This document shows, one piece after another, positions 18,521 through 28,252 of a stretch of 64,000 bases of DNA (positions are counted from its first letter, which is position 1; each line of letters starts with the position of its first letter). Position numbers and translations under genes: made by a program. Source of the stretch: Actinomycetales bacterium (lineage in GTDB: Bacteria; Actinomycetota; Actinomycetes; Mycobacteriales; Micromonosporaceae); assembly GCA_002919305.1 (NCBI GenBank), contig PKFB01000015.1, positions 64,793-128,792 on the forward strand, in the 5' to 3' direction. Below the pieces are notes generated by a model, which did not search any database, was not told the origin of the DNA, and saw nothing but the letters and a program-made list of their open reading frames with translations.

Positions 18521-19549
18521 GTGACCGAGACCGCTACTGTCGGTGCACACACATGGCCAGCTCTGGATACGCCCACCCCGGGCAGTCGGTTACCGCTCGA
18601 TCCGACCCCCTGCCCCGGATGCGGCTCCTGCCGGGGCGCGCTCGTGTACGAGGTGTACGGGCTGCCGGTGTGCGGTGGACTGCTGACGGCCGATCCTGAA
18701 TCCGCGCGTGAGGTGCCCCGCGGCGACATCCGTCTGGTGTTGTGCAGCGACTGCGGTTATCTCGCCAACCGCGCGTACGACCCGGAACGGATGGCCCTGG
18801 TGGACTGCCCTGACGGCTTCCCCAGCCAGTGGGATGTCCCTGGCCCGCCGGAGAATGACGTGGCGCTGCGGCACGTATTGGAGCGCTCCCCAGAGCCGTT
18901 GGCCTTCCTCCGGAGATTGCGTGCCGCCCTGGCCGACCGTCCGGGGGCCCGGATACGCGTTGAGCTCCCCGACGCCGACCGCATCCTGACTCGAGCCGCC
19001 TTTTGGGAAGTTTCGTACGAACACTGCGGATACTTCACATCGGACATTGTGGAGACGCTGTTCCGGGCGGCCGGGTTCACCGTCACCTCTCTCACCCGGT
19101 TCGAAGGGGAGCGGTTGCTGATCACCGCGCTCCCCGCCGACAACCACACATCCACGCCACCGGCGGTGGCCGAGAGCCGGATACGGGCGCTGGGTGACGC
19201 GGCAGCCCGGTTCCGCGCCGCCGTCGGCAACGGCATCGTCCGGTGGCGACGCGCGCTGACGAAGTTGGCCGACTCCGGTCGCGATGTTGTTTTGTGGGGT
19301 GCGACGCCTCGAGCGAGTTCGTTCCTGGGAGCGATGGGGCCTCGCGCCTGGGCCGTCAGCCGCGTCGTGGACGCTGCCCGGCGACGGGCGGGCAAGTATC
19401 TGGTGGGCACTGGCCATCCGGTGGTTACGCCGGAGGAGCTGTCACAGCAGCCGCCGGATGTGGTGATCGCGCTGGGATCCCCCGAACAGGCCGGGATTAC
19501 GGCCGCTCTCCAGCGTCTGGCGATCCCTGCCACCGTTCTCGGCGCGTGA
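18521..19549 (+). CDS. C-methyltransferase-like protein lacking the SAM-binding motif
   Basis: This 342-residue protein belongs to the family of TylCIII-type sugar C-methyltransferases. The zinc-finger N-terminus is present (Cys31, 34, 37, 51, 75, 78). The second half of the methyltransferase fold follows (RHVLERSPEPLAFLR, FWEVSYEHCGYFT), and the C-terminal Rossmann-like domain VVLWGATPRASSFLG is intact. The expected glycine-rich SAM motif I region, about 60-80 residues between the finger and RHVLER, is absent: only about 35 residues connect them. The normal length is about 410. It may therefore be catalytically dead or bind another ligand. GTG 18521 has a good ribosome site. Confidence 0.78.
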   Translation: MTETATVGAHTWPALDTPTPGSRLPLDPTPCPGCGSCRGALVYEVYGLPVCGGLLTADPESAREVPRGDIRLVLCSDCGYLANRAYDPERMALVDCPDGFPSQWDVPGPPENDVALRHVLERSPEPLAFLRRLRAALADRPGARIRVELPDADRILTRAAFWEVSYEHCGYFTSDIVETLFRAAGFTVTSLTRFEGERLLITALPADNHTSTPPAVAESRIRALGDAAARFRAAVGNGIVRWRRALTKLADSGRDVVLWGATPRASSFLGAMGPRAWAVSRVVDAARRRAGKYLVGTGHPVVTPEELSQQPPDVVIALGSPEQAGITAALQRLAIPATVLGA

Positions 19550-20617
19550 GCATCCTTGCGCGCGATCGACACTCACCCATACATCACTCTTCGTGACTAG
19601 ATCGCACACCAAACGCGATCTTTCCTGCTCGCACGCTGTGCAATAAATCACATCCTCTCCGGTGCCGGCCCTGCCGGCACCGGCTCACTGTGGTAAGCCC
19701 GAACGCCCGGCACCCCTAAAAAGATTGATTCACCACGCCGGCGACCCATTAAAAACACCAGCACATCCTTCTTTGGCGCAATTCAACAAATCTTCTCGCG
19801 TTCTCGGACAGCTATTCCACGAATAAAACCATCGTTACCCTTCGCGATGCCGATCTCCGCCCCACCGGAGTTGACCATCATGATTCATTTTCCTTCCTCG
19901 TCCGTAATACCGATATCCGCCCCACCGTCAGGACACCAAAAACACGACGACTCGCTCTTGACAACACCGCCCAGCCTTCTCCCTCAACTCCGGGAGAGGT
20001 TACGAACCGTCTCCATCACGGCATGTCCGACACTGAGCTGCTCGACTCACACTTTCTCTCCTCCAGAAGACAGCGTAGTCATCCGAACACTCACGGTAAT
20101 CACCTTCTTTCGCTCACCGAACGCACTGAAGGCGTATTCCCACGTCGATCGATAAGTTTGATCAGGAGCCGTCTATCCCCTCCTCCCCTCTCAGAGCGTG
20201 ACGAACCCCGATTTCATCGACTTTCTATTTCCGGCGCGACGCACCTATTGTCACCTTCCTTTTCTTTTGCATAAACCGACATCCATGCCATCGGAGCTCG
20301 TGAAAAACATTGAAACTTCCAATTCGACTACACTGTATCTACCCAGAGTAACCCGCGATCATCGACAGATACACGCTTTTCCCTACAAAGCCACTCGCCT
20401 TCGACACGTCAAGCGTCACGTTTGTAAAGATGTCGACAACGTGATTTAATAAGAAACCGCTTGTTCTCTTCTTGTTAACGCCTCATTCTCTTCGGCGGGG
20501 GTATCGCTGAGCGGTGGCGTCTCCATGAGACCTACATAAAACGGACGCTGCCGCGTATCGGGGGCCATCGATTCCCCAATCACCATTAGCACCTCTCGTA
20601 CGCGAGGAGGTTGATCT
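19550..20617. other. 1.07-kb gene-poor, relatively AT-rich spacer
   Basis: No open frame here has the codon bias of the flanking genes or a recognisable product. The base composition is clearly more AT-rich than the surroundings. The region contains one strong hairpin (19659-19683), an imperfect direct repeat (CCGATCTCCGCCCCACCG-type, near 19850 and 19909) and a long upstream leader of the glycosylphosphotransferase gene. It could be a decayed gene, an acquired segment or a long regulatory leader. Confidence 0.6.
19659..19683 (+). terminator. Perfect 11-bp hairpin after the methyltransferase-like gene
   Basis: CCGGTGCCGGC and GCCGGCACCGG pair around a CCT loop, 110 bases after the stop. It is a likely intrinsic terminator without a U-run, as is common in actinomycetes. 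Confidence 0.65.
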
Positions 20618-21358
20618 GTGACCGTCGAAGGCAGCACAGTCGCTGAACTGAGCCCCCACCCTGAAACCGGCGTCGCCTCCGCCCCACGCATCCACACCAA
20701 ACGCGGCAGCAGACGTCTGCTCCGCCGTATCCCTCGCTATAGCGCCCGCCAGCTCATCGAGGCCATGGCCGCGCTCATTCTGCTTGTGCTGCTTCTTCCG
20801 CTGATGGCGGTCATCGCGATCGCTGTGAAGCTCTCCAGCCCGGGCCCGGTGCTGTTCCGGCAGGAAAGACTGGGCTTTCGCCGGCAGCCCTTCCAGATCA
20901 TCAAGTTCCGCACCATGGTCGTCAACAACGACGACAGCATCCACCGGGACTATGTGCGGCGCCAGTTCCTGGAGGAGGTTCCGCCCGACGGTGGTGAGCC
21001 CGGCCTCTACAAGCTCGCCCACGATCCCCGCATCACCCGCGTCGGCGCCTTCCTGCGGCGTACCAGCCTGGATGAGCTGCCTCAACTGTGGAATGTGGTA
21101 CGCGGCGAGCTCTCCTTCGTCGGCCCACGCCCCGTACTGGCCTGGGAGGCCGAACTGTTCCCTCAGGAGGCCAACCGCCGGTTCGACGTTCGCCCCGGCA
21201 TCACCGGGTTATGGCAGGTCAGCGGGCGCAGTCGCGTCGACTTCCGCACCGCCCTCACCCTCGACGTCCGGTACGTTGAGACCAAATCCCTGCGGCTAGA
21301 CCTGTGGATCCTGCTCAAGACCATTCGAGTCGTCTTCGACCGCTCAAGCGCCCGCTGA
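20618..21358 (+). CDS. Polyprenyl-phosphate sugar phosphotransferase (initiating exopolysaccharide enzyme)
   Basis: This 246-residue monotopic phosphoglycosyl transferase moves a sugar phosphate onto undecaprenyl phosphate to start glycan assembly. One hydrophobic re-entrant helix (about 46-70) is followed by the SSPGPVLFRQERLG, FQIIKFRTM, RRTSLDELPQLWNV, FVGPRPVL and PGITGLWQVSGRS motifs of the WcaJ/PssY family. The catalytic Asp-Glu pair is in SLDELPQ. GTG 20618 follows a full AGGAGG site. No glycosyltransferases or flippase adjoin it, so its pathway must be encoded elsewhere, unless the upstream methyltransferase-like gene is a relic of one. Confidence 0.92.
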   Translation: MTVEGSTVAELSPHPETGVASAPRIHTKRGSRRLLRRIPRYSARQLIEAMAALILLVLLLPLMAVIAIAVKLSSPGPVLFRQERLGFRRQPFQIIKFRTMVVNNDDSIHRDYVRRQFLEEVPPDGGEPGLYKLAHDPRITRVGAFLRRTSLDELPQLWNVVRGELSFVGPRPVLAWEAELFPQEANRRFDVRPGITGLWQVSGRSRVDFRTALTLDVRYVETKSLRLDLWILLKTIRVVFDRSSAR

Positions 21359-21383
21359 GACACCGGACCGCCGAACCACCGGA

Positions 21384-22229
21384 TCAGGTGGCTTCCCGAT
21401 CCCCGGGCTGCGGTACCGGCACGTCGGCGAACGCCGCCAGCGTCCGGTTGGCGTAGGCGCTGGAATCCCCCAGCCACATCGGCCCCGCCCACTGTCGCGG
21501 CAAGGGGTGAAAGGCTGGGGCCACCCGCTTGACGATCTCGTCCAAGACCACCTCAGAGTGCCCGACCCACAGATGCTTAGCGCCTGGTATTCCCACCACC
21601 TCGGCCTGCGGGAGCGGCGCGAACCGCTCCCGCGCCTGTGCGGGACGCAGGTAGTCGTCGAACTCGGGGATCAGTGCGGTGACCGGTTTGCCGGACTGCG
21701 CCCACTGCTGCAGGTGCTCCAGCTGTGCAAACCGCAGCGGCGGCGACAGCAGGATCGCGCCTTGTACCACCGGGTCACAGCCGTGCATCAGCACCAGATC
21801 GGTCCCGAATGACCATCCCAGCAGCCAGATGTTCGGCAGATCCGAGAACTCCGCGTACTCGATCGCGGCGATGACGTCGAAACGCTCACCACGGGCGTAA
21901 TCGAACTGCCCCTCACTGGTGCCGCGCACACTGGAGGTACCGCGGGTGTTGAAGCGCAGCACCGCCAGGTCCGCCAACGCCGGGAGCCGCCAGGCCGCCT
22001 TCCGAAACAGATGGCTGTCCATCATGCCACCGTGGGTAGGCAGCGGATGCAGGCACACCAACGTCGCCACGGGATCCCGCTCCAAGGGAAGAGCCAGCTC
22101 ACCAACCAGGGTCAGCCCATCGGCGGTGTGCAGCTCGATATCCTCCCGCCGCGCCGGCAGGATCGAGTTCCCTCGAATCGGCTGAAGTTGGGACGGGCCG
22201 GTGCTCGACGCTTCTCGGTCACTGGTCAC
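21384..22229 (-). CDS. Alpha/beta hydrolase, dienelactone/peptidase-like
   Basis: This protein of about 281 residues has the alpha/beta hydrolase fold: LHPLPTHGG near the oxyanion hole, nucleophile GWSFGTD, and a late His in GAKHLWVGH. It resembles the DUF/CocE-like hydrolases that often carry LRFNTRGTSSV. GTG 22229 (VTSDREASS) was chosen; the open frame continues 24 codons upstream with unlikely composition, so the start is uncertain. It converges on the glycosylphosphotransferase gene with only 25 bases between them. Confidence 0.8.
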   Translation of the reverse strand: MTSDREASSTGPSQLQPIRGNSILPARREDIELHTADGLTLVGELALPLERDPVATLVCLHPLPTHGGMMDSHLFRKAAWRLPALADLAVLRFNTRGTSSVRGTSEGQFDYARGERFDVIAAIEYAEFSDLPNIWLLGWSFGTDLVLMHGCDPVVQGAILLSPPLRFAQLEHLQQWAQSGKPVTALIPEFDDYLRPAQARERFAPLPQAEVVGIPGAKHLWVGHSEVVLDEIVKRVAPAFHPLPRQWAGPMWLGDSSAYANRTLAAFADVPVPQPGDREAT

Positions 22230-22418
22230 AAGCCCACAGTCTGACACAACCGTTGACCAGGCCCGCGACGGCGATCTGACTCCTGACGTCCTCAGCCGCA
22301 TCCGCCGCGATGCTCACGCCGCATGGCCCGTCAGGCCGGGTCGGGCCGGTGCCGACACCGCTTCAACGAAGCGGCCTCACCGCAACGAGGGCGGACGCCT
22401 GTGACCGGCATCTGTGGG

Positions 22419-22757
22419 TCAGTAGCGGGGAGCGCCCCGGAACCGCAGCGGCTGCGGCCCCCGACGGGTCCGCGCGCGCCAACAGGGGGTGTGCCAGTGG
22501 CGGCGCTCTTCCACTTCACCAATCGGCCAGCACACCAGGTGGGGCATACCTGGACGAATCAGTTGGTCACAACCGGGGCAGCGGTAGGACTTACCGGTGA
22601 CTCGGGCCGTGTCGCCGGTGACACCGCGGACCACCCACTCCCCATCTGGCCACACTTCGGTTGTCGCGATACCCCACCGTGGCCGGTCCGGCTCGTCTTC
22701 TTCAGCCCTCCTCCGGTTGGTGGCGCCGCGACGACGATGATTACGGCGAGGACTCAC
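22419..22757 (-). CDS. Small actinobacterial zinc-binding protein
   Basis: This 112-residue basic protein starts at GTG 22757 with SPRRNHRRR. It has a treble-clef-like metal site: CPGCDQLI, then HLVCWP, then a HWHTPCW stretch. Proteins of this kind are conserved in actinomycetes next to nucS and 3-hydroxyacyl-CoA dehydrogenase genes and are often mislabelled ATP/GTP-binding. The function is unknown; a nucleic-acid-related role is only a guess. It lies 85 bases after the dehydrogenase gene and is probably in the same operon. Confidence 0.75.
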   Translation of the reverse strand: MSPRRNHRRRGATNRRRAEEDEPDRPRWGIATTEVWPDGEWVVRGVTGDTARVTGKSYRCPGCDQLIRPGMPHLVCWPIGEVEERRHWHTPCWRARTRRGPQPLRFRGAPRY

Positions 22758-22842
22758 GAACCGAGAGTAACTGGGGCGGTTTCGGCTGAGAACACCCACG
22801 TCCCCATCCACCCCGCCCACCAATACGAGATGTTCAAGATTT

Positions 22843-24459
22843 TCAAAACGCACCACTACTATCTGGACGTATCGGGCGCCCAGCGGTCACGAGACGGGCC
22901 AGCAGCGGCGCCGGCGCCAGGCTCGGCTCCCGCAGCTCACCGTAGAGCTCCTCCAGCCCACGCAGCACAACGGCCGGCCCAATACGGTCAAGCATCGTCA
23001 ATGGCCCGATCGGGTACCCACAGCCAAGGGTCATCGCGTGATCAATGTCATCAGCGGTCGCGTACCCCGCCTCCAGCATGCGGACCGCGTCGTTCAGGTG
23101 TGGGAACAGCAGCGCCTGAACGATGCCGCCCACCCGGTCACCACAGTGGACGGCCGTCACCCCCAGTCGCTCCGCCACCCGACGCGCCATCTGTACTGTG
23201 GACTGTTCAGTGAGGACAGACCCGACAATCTCCACCAGTCGTCCGGATCCCGAAGTCTCGACCGGAGGCTCATGAAGCCGCATACCGACCACAGTGGATG
23301 GTCTAGCGGACGCGACGGCTGCTTCCACCACCGGACGTGAGGAGGTGACGGCCAAGACCGTCCGCTCCCCGACGGTGGTCGCTACGGTCGCCACCGACAC
23401 CTGATCGTCGTTCACGATCACCACATCAGCGCCGGCCGGTTCCGCCGTCACGACCAGTGCCTCACCGCGCGTACCCTCGCTCTGCTCGATCAGACGCGCC
23501 CACCGGTCGTCCTCGACGACAGCGACCCGGATGGCTCCACCGGATCGGTCGGAGCCCGCACCCTGGGCGGTATCGCCGCTGGGCTCCGGCCGCGAGTCGG
23601 CGCTGTAGTCGTAGAACCCTCGCCCCGTCTTCCGCCCCAACAGCCCGGCCGTCACCATCCGAGTCAGCAGCGGCGCTGGCGCGTAGCGGCGGTCTCGGGT
23701 CCCTCGCTGGTACAGCGACTCCAGGATCTGGTACGCGGTGTCCAGGCCGATCAGGTCCAGCAGGGCCAGTGGCCCCATCGGCAGTCCGCACGCCACCGTC
23801 ATGGCGGTATCGATGTCCTCCCGGGAGGCGTACCCGGACTCGTACATGGACACGGCCTGGTTGAGGTACCCGAACAGCAGGGCGTTGGCGACGAAGCCAG
23901 CCCGATCCCCGACCGCGACCGGGACCTTCCCGAGCCGGCCGCACAGATCGACCACATCGGCGACCACACCGGGCGCCGTCAGCGGGGTGTCGACCACCTC
24001 CACGAGGCGCATCACGGGTGCGGGGTTGAAAAAGTGCAGACCGATCACATGCTGGGGCCGCTGGGTGGCGACGGCGAGTTCGGTAACCGACAGTGAGCTG
24101 GTGTTGGTCGCCAGGATCGCGTCCGTGCGGCATACCCGGTCCAGTTCGACGAAAACTCGCTGTTTGAGGTCAAACCGTTCGGATACCGCCTCCACGACGA
24201 GATCAACATCGGCCAGATCCTGGTACGCGGTAGACAGCCGCACCCGTTCCAGCAACACCTGTTGTTCGGCCGCTGTCAGCCGCCCCCGTTTCACCGCCCG
24301 GTCGGTTGAGGCCCGCAGGGCCCCGTGGCCGCGTTCCAAGGCGGCGCGGTCCATGTCCAGGGCAACGACCTCCAGACCGTGACGTGCGAAGACCTCGACG
24401 ATCCCGGCCCCCATGGTGCCGAGCCCGACCACACCCACGCTTCGGAACACTCGTGCCAC
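22843..24459 (-). CDS. 3-hydroxyacyl-CoA dehydrogenase with duplicated C-terminal domain
   Basis: This 538-residue NAD-dependent enzyme oxidises L-3-hydroxyacyl-CoA in beta-oxidation or phenylacetate-type pathways. The Rossmann motif GLGTMG is at 12-17, NTSSL and [11 protein letters not shown] mark the catalytic Ser/His region, and the first C-terminal domain ends with [11 protein letters not shown]. The second half (about 310-538) repeats a degenerate Rossmann remnant and a second 3HCDH C-terminal domain ([18 protein letters not shown]). This resembles PaaC/PaaH-type proteins of about 500 aa. Confidence 0.92.
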   Translation of the reverse strand: MARVFRSVGVVGLGTMGAGIVEVFARHGLEVVALDMDRAALERGHGALRASTDRAVKRGRLTAAEQQVLLERVRLSTAYQDLADVDLVVEAVSERFDLKQRVFVELDRVCRTDAILATNTSSLSVTELAVATQRPQHVIGLHFFNPAPVMRLVEVVDTPLTAPGVVADVVDLCGRLGKVPVAVGDRAGFVANALLFGYLNQAVSMYESGYASREDIDTAMTVACGLPMGPLALLDLIGLDTAYQILESLYQRGTRDRRYAPAPLLTRMVTAGLLGRKTGRGFYDYSADSRPEPSGDTAQGAGSDRSGGAIRVAVVEDDRWARLIEQSEGTRGEALVVTAEPAGADVVIVNDDQVSVATVATTVGERTVLAVTSSRPVVEAAVASARPSTVVGMRLHEPPVETSGSGRLVEIVGSVLTEQSTVQMARRVAERLGVTAVHCGDRVGGIVQALLFPHLNDAVRMLEAGYATADDIDHAMTLGCGYPIGPLTMLDRIGPAVVLRGLEELYGELREPSLAPAPLLARLVTAGRPIRPDSSGAF

Positions 24460-24609
24460 GGCTCCTCCTCACCAGATCACCCGGGTCCGGTAGCGGCGAG
24501 TCTGCCACTTGCGGGAGCACGAGTGGGGGTGAGGGGGAGGGAAACGCTGGCCACCCCGACCCCGAGCGAGCCGGGGTGGCCGCTGCACGGCCGGATCCCC
24601 GACAGGCCG

Positions 24610-25584
24610 TCAGCTTTGCTGGTAGGTCACCGCCGCGAGTTGGCAGCGGGCGTCGAGGAACACGTAGTACGCGCCCTCGCCCCACCTGTCCAAGTCGCCC
24701 CCATGGATCAACGCCAGGAACGCCATGGGGACGTCGCATGAAGGGCAGTGGGGGTAGTCCGCGCCCTGGACCCAGTCCGGGTATCCCCCCAGAGTCGACC
24801 CACCGGCGTCCCAGGCGTCCGCCAGATACGGGGTCTCCCGCTGTTCCCCGATCGCCAGCCACCCGGTGGGCATCGCCCAGTCGCCGTCATCCAGGTACTC
24901 CGGGCGCCGGGTGTGAGGGGACCACTGGGCGGCCCCATCCGGGGTCACCTCGCAGAACACGTGCCCGTAGCAGGCGCACCGGTAGCAGGTCACCACCCGC
25001 AGCCGCCCCTGCCAGCCGGTGTGTGCCAGCGCTGCGTCCACCTTCGGGTCTTCGGTGTCGACGTTGAGCGCCAACCACAGCCGGTTACCGCATTGCGGGC
25101 AGTTCGTGGCCGCGGCCCCACCCACCACGGGGGTGTCCTTAGGCTCGGCGGGGACTAACGCGAACGCACGGGTGGAGCACAACCGCCGCCGCCCCTCCGA
25201 GGCGAGGGTCCATCCACCCTCGGTGGTGTATTCCCCCACCGGTACTCGCAGCGCGTGCGCTCCCGGGGGCGCCTGCACCCGCCACCGCCGGAACGCCGCC
25301 TCCGCGATCGGACCGCCCGCCTGCGCGATCATCCGCAACAAGTGGTCGAGCTCCTCGCGACTCGCACCGGCCTCCACCCGCTCGACGAGCATCCGCTGCA
25401 CGTTGGCGTCGGCCCCCCGGTACAGCTCCGACGGTGAGAAAATGCCGGCTTCAGCCAACTCAGCCAGATACGGCGTGAGTGCTCCGGGATCGCGCCGACC
25501 GATCTTCACCAGGCGATACAGCGCACGGCCGTCGGGGTTGGGCGACGCGCACACCCGCGAAACCAGTTCCTCGACCTCGACCAT
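24610..25584 (-). CDS. DUF1963/YwqG-like zinc-binding protein
   Basis: This 324-residue protein is of unknown function. The N-terminal 100 residues are helical and repeat-like. The middle has CPQCG and CYRCACYGH metal-binding pairs. The end, GGYPDWVQGADYPHCPSC with PMAFLAL and YVF, is the DUF1963 core that binds short peptides or metals in related folds. The start at 25584 follows an AGGAGGTGAC-like ribosome site. It is upstream of and co-directional with the dehydrogenase gene, 150 bases away, and divergent from the aldehyde dehydrogenase gene. Confidence 0.75.
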   Translation of the reverse strand: MVEVEELVSRVCASPNPDGRALYRLVKIGRRDPGALTPYLAELAEAGIFSPSELYRGADANVQRMLVERVEAGASREELDHLLRMIAQAGGPIAEAAFRRWRVQAPPGAHALRVPVGEYTTEGGWTLASEGRRRLCSTRAFALVPAEPKDTPVVGGAAATNCPQCGNRLWLALNVDTEDPKVDAALAHTGWQGRLRVVTCYRCACYGHVFCEVTPDGAAQWSPHTRRPEYLDDGDWAMPTGWLAIGEQRETPYLADAWDAGGSTLGGYPDWVQGADYPHCPSCDVPMAFLALIHGGDLDRWGEGAYYVFLDARCQLAAVTYQQS

Positions 25585-25750
25585 CGAGGTGTCACCTCCT
25601 GGGCGTGGAGCATTCCATAGCGGAATAAGGCGCGGGGAACACGTGCCCGCTCCTGCGGTTCGTATCTACCGTCGAGTCCTTCACTAGACTCCACCGGGGC
25701 GTCGTCAACCCAACCCGACGGCGCGCAGCGTCGACAACGGTGAGGTCGCC

Positions 25751-27259
25751 ATGGCCACCACACCCCCTTACGGGGTTCCGGTCGTCGAGGATGGCGTATT
25801 GGTGTCGACCAACCCCGCCTCGGGTGCAGAGGTTGGTCGTTTCCCGGTCGCCGACTCCGACGCCGTCGCCTCCGCCGTCTTGCGCGCCCGCGCAGCGGCG
25901 GCCTGGTGGAGTGGGCTGGGCTTCACCGGACGCCGGGAACGATTGTCGCGTTGGGGCAGTCTGCTGGCTCATCGGATGGGTGAGCTGGCGGCTCTGGTTC
26001 ACAAAGAGGGCGGCAAACCGGTTGGTGACGCGATCTTGGAGATCGCCTGCGCGATCGACCATGTGGCCTGGGCGGCCCGGAACGCGCGCCGGGTCCTGGG
26101 GCCGCGCCGGGTGCGGGGCAACCTGTTGACCCCTGAGTACGCCGGCCACCTGGAGTACCAGCCCTATGGGGTGATCGGCGTGATCGGGCCGTGGAACTAT
26201 CCGGTGCTCACGCCCCTCGGCTCGATCGCCTACGCGCTGGCCGCCGGCAACACCGTGGTCTACAAACCCAGTGAATACACCCCCGCCGTCGGCCAGTGGC
26301 TGGTCGACAGCTTCGCCGAGGCCGTCGGCGTGCGGGACGTGCTGACGTGTGTCCACGGGCTGGGTGAGACCGGGGCCGCGCTGTGTGAGTCCGGAGTGGA
26401 CAAAATCGCCTTCACCGGCTCGACGGCCACCGCCAAGCGGGTGATGGCCACGTGCGCCCGCTCCCTCACACCGGTGGTGCTGGAGTGCGGAGGCAACGAC
26501 GCGCTGATCGTCGACTCCGACGCGGACCTGGAGGCGGCCGCCGACGCCGCGGTCTGGGGTGGGATGAGCAACGCCGGCCAGACCTGCATCGGTATCGAGC
26601 GGGTCTACGTGGTCCAAGAGGTGGCCGACCAGTTTCTAGCCAAGCTCGTGGAGAAGGCGAGCGCCTTGACGGTCGGCACCGACCCGGACGCCGACATCGG
26701 ACCGATCACCATGCCGGCCCAGCTTGAGATCATCTCTCGTCACATCACCGACGCCGTGGAGCGCGGCGCCCGAGCGGTGCTGGGCGGAGTGGACGCGGTA
26801 CGCCCGCCCTTGGCGTACCCCACCGTCCTGGTTGACCCGCCGGCCGACGCGGCTGTCCTGCGGGAGGAGACGTTCGGGCCGGTACTACCGGTGATCCGAG
26901 TCGCCGACGCCGAGGAGGCCCTCCGGCTCGCCAACGACACCTCCTACGGGCTGGGCGGTGCGGTGTTCGGGCGTTCCCGCGCCATGGACCTGGCCCGACG
27001 CATGCGTACGGGCATGGTCTCGGTCAACTCGGTGTTGTCGTTTGTCACGCTGCCGCGGTTGCCGTTCGGCGGGGTGGGAGACTCGGGGTTCGGCCGGATC
27101 CACGGTGACGATGGCTTGCGGGAGTTCGCGCGGAGTAAAGCGATCGCGCGGCGGCGCGCCCCTTCCCCTGTCCCGTTGCTCACCTTCCGGCGCACCCCGT
27201 TCGGGGAACAGGTGGTACGCGGACTGATCAAGCTGATGCACGGCCGCCACGGCCGGTGA
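25751..27259 (+). CDS. Aldehyde dehydrogenase (succinate-semialdehyde type family)
   Basis: This 502-residue NAD(P)-dependent aldehyde dehydrogenase has catalytic Cys279 in NAGQTCIG and general base Glu245 in LECGGND. The PWNYPVLTPLGSIAYALAAG cofactor loop and PLPFGG-type C-terminal motif RLPFGGVGDSG are present. The C-terminus carries an extra amphipathic helix, as in membrane-associated fatty aldehyde dehydrogenases. ATG 25751 follows GGTGAGGT. The substrate is not determinable. Confidence 0.92.
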   Translation: MATTPPYGVPVVEDGVLVSTNPASGAEVGRFPVADSDAVASAVLRARAAAAWWSGLGFTGRRERLSRWGSLLAHRMGELAALVHKEGGKPVGDAILEIACAIDHVAWAARNARRVLGPRRVRGNLLTPEYAGHLEYQPYGVIGVIGPWNYPVLTPLGSIAYALAAGNTVVYKPSEYTPAVGQWLVDSFAEAVGVRDVLTCVHGLGETGAALCESGVDKIAFTGSTATAKRVMATCARSLTPVVLECGGNDALIVDSDADLEAAADAAVWGGMSNAGQTCIGIERVYVVQEVADQFLAKLVEKASALTVGTDPDADIGPITMPAQLEIISRHITDAVERGARAVLGGVDAVRPPLAYPTVLVDPPADAAVLREETFGPVLPVIRVADAEEALRLANDTSYGLGGAVFGRSRAMDLARRMRTGMVSVNSVLSFVTLPRLPFGGVGDSGFGRIHGDDGLREFARSKAIARRRAPSPVPLLTFRRTPFGEQVVRGLIKLMHGRHGR

Positions 27260-27325
27260 CCAGTCCTTTACCGGACTGGGATACCCACGGTCGCCCTCCT
27301 TGGCCGGCTACGGTTGGATGGGCAC

Positions 27326-28240
27326 GTGGCTGTGAGATTCGATGCCGAAACCCTCCGCGCCATTGTCGGTGACGATCGGTACCAGGCCGCCGAAAAGTAC
27401 CTGGCTGATGACCGCGTCTTCGACGTCACCGCCGCCGAGGGTGGCGCCAGCGGTGCGGTGGAGGAAAACGGGTACGTCCTGGATGTCTGGGCCGGAATCG
27501 TCAACGGGGTGTTCACCGGCGAGTGTGACTCTGATGCGTGCCGGCCCGGTCGCCCCTGCCCGCACGCCATCGCGGTGGCGTTGGCCGGCCTTGAGGAGGG
27601 TGTGGTCTTCTCCTCGGTGTCCGCGTCGCCGGCCGCGCAGCCTGCCCTCAGCCCCGGCGCGGAGCAGCGGGAGTACGGGCGGCGGGAGTACGCGGGTTTC
27701 GCGGAGCGCCTGACGCGCCGGCAGCTGGTGGATCTGGTGGCGACGCAGGCCGCTGTCGATCGACACTTTGCCGCCACGCTCATGGCCCGGGCGCGGGTGC
27801 TGGCCGCCCCAGGCGCAGCAGAGATCGCGGCGGCGCGTCGAGTGATCGATGAGATCCAAAGCCTCACCGGCTCAGCCCAGTGGGGTCCTCAGGACATCAT
27901 CGAGGTTGGACAGTCTCTTGTGGACGAGTTGAGTATGCTGGCGATCCGACCCCCGACCCGCCAGTCGTTGGACGTGGTGGAGGAGGCGATCGGTGCCTGG
28001 GCCGCCTTGACGGCGCGCCTTGAGGACGCCTGGCCGGACTCCTGGGCCTGGCCAGAGGAGACCGGCACCGCGTTGGCCGAGATCCATCTGGAGATGGCCG
28101 GGCGGTTGGCGTTGGCTCCACGGGAGCTCGCCGAACGACTGGCCAGGCTCACCAGTGACCCACTGTGTCAGATGCATATTGATCTGGAGTCCTACGCGCA
28201 CCTGCTGGACGCTCAGACCCTGGCCACACTCCGCGGGTGA
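27326..28240 (+). CDS. SWIM zinc-finger protein
   Basis: This protein of about 304 residues carries a SWIM-type metal site (GECDSDACRPGRPCPHAIAV), followed by a helical region. Such domains are found in SNF2 helicase partners and DNA-binding proteins, but no helicase gene adjoins. The start is ambiguous between GTG 27326 and GTG 27332; an upstream TTG at 27314 is less likely. It converges on pyrD with 12 bases between stops. Confidence 0.75.
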   Translation: MAVRFDAETLRAIVGDDRYQAAEKYLADDRVFDVTAAEGGASGAVEENGYVLDVWAGIVNGVFTGECDSDACRPGRPCPHAIAVALAGLEEGVVFSSVSASPAAQPALSPGAEQREYGRREYAGFAERLTRRQLVDLVATQAAVDRHFAATLMARARVLAAPGAAEIAAARRVIDEIQSLTGSAQWGPQDIIEVGQSLVDELSMLAIRPPTRQSLDVVEEAIGAWAALTARLEDAWPDSWAWPEETGTALAEIHLEMAGRLALAPRELAERLARLTSDPLCQMHIDLESYAHLLDAQTLATLRG

Positions 28241-28252
28241 CCTGACCGTCGG

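Noticed and set aside
19847..20449. Three plus-strand frames in the AT-richer spacer
   Set aside because: The third-position GC is low, there is no ribosome site and the composition is odd (Ser/Pro/His-rich), so they are probably noncoding.
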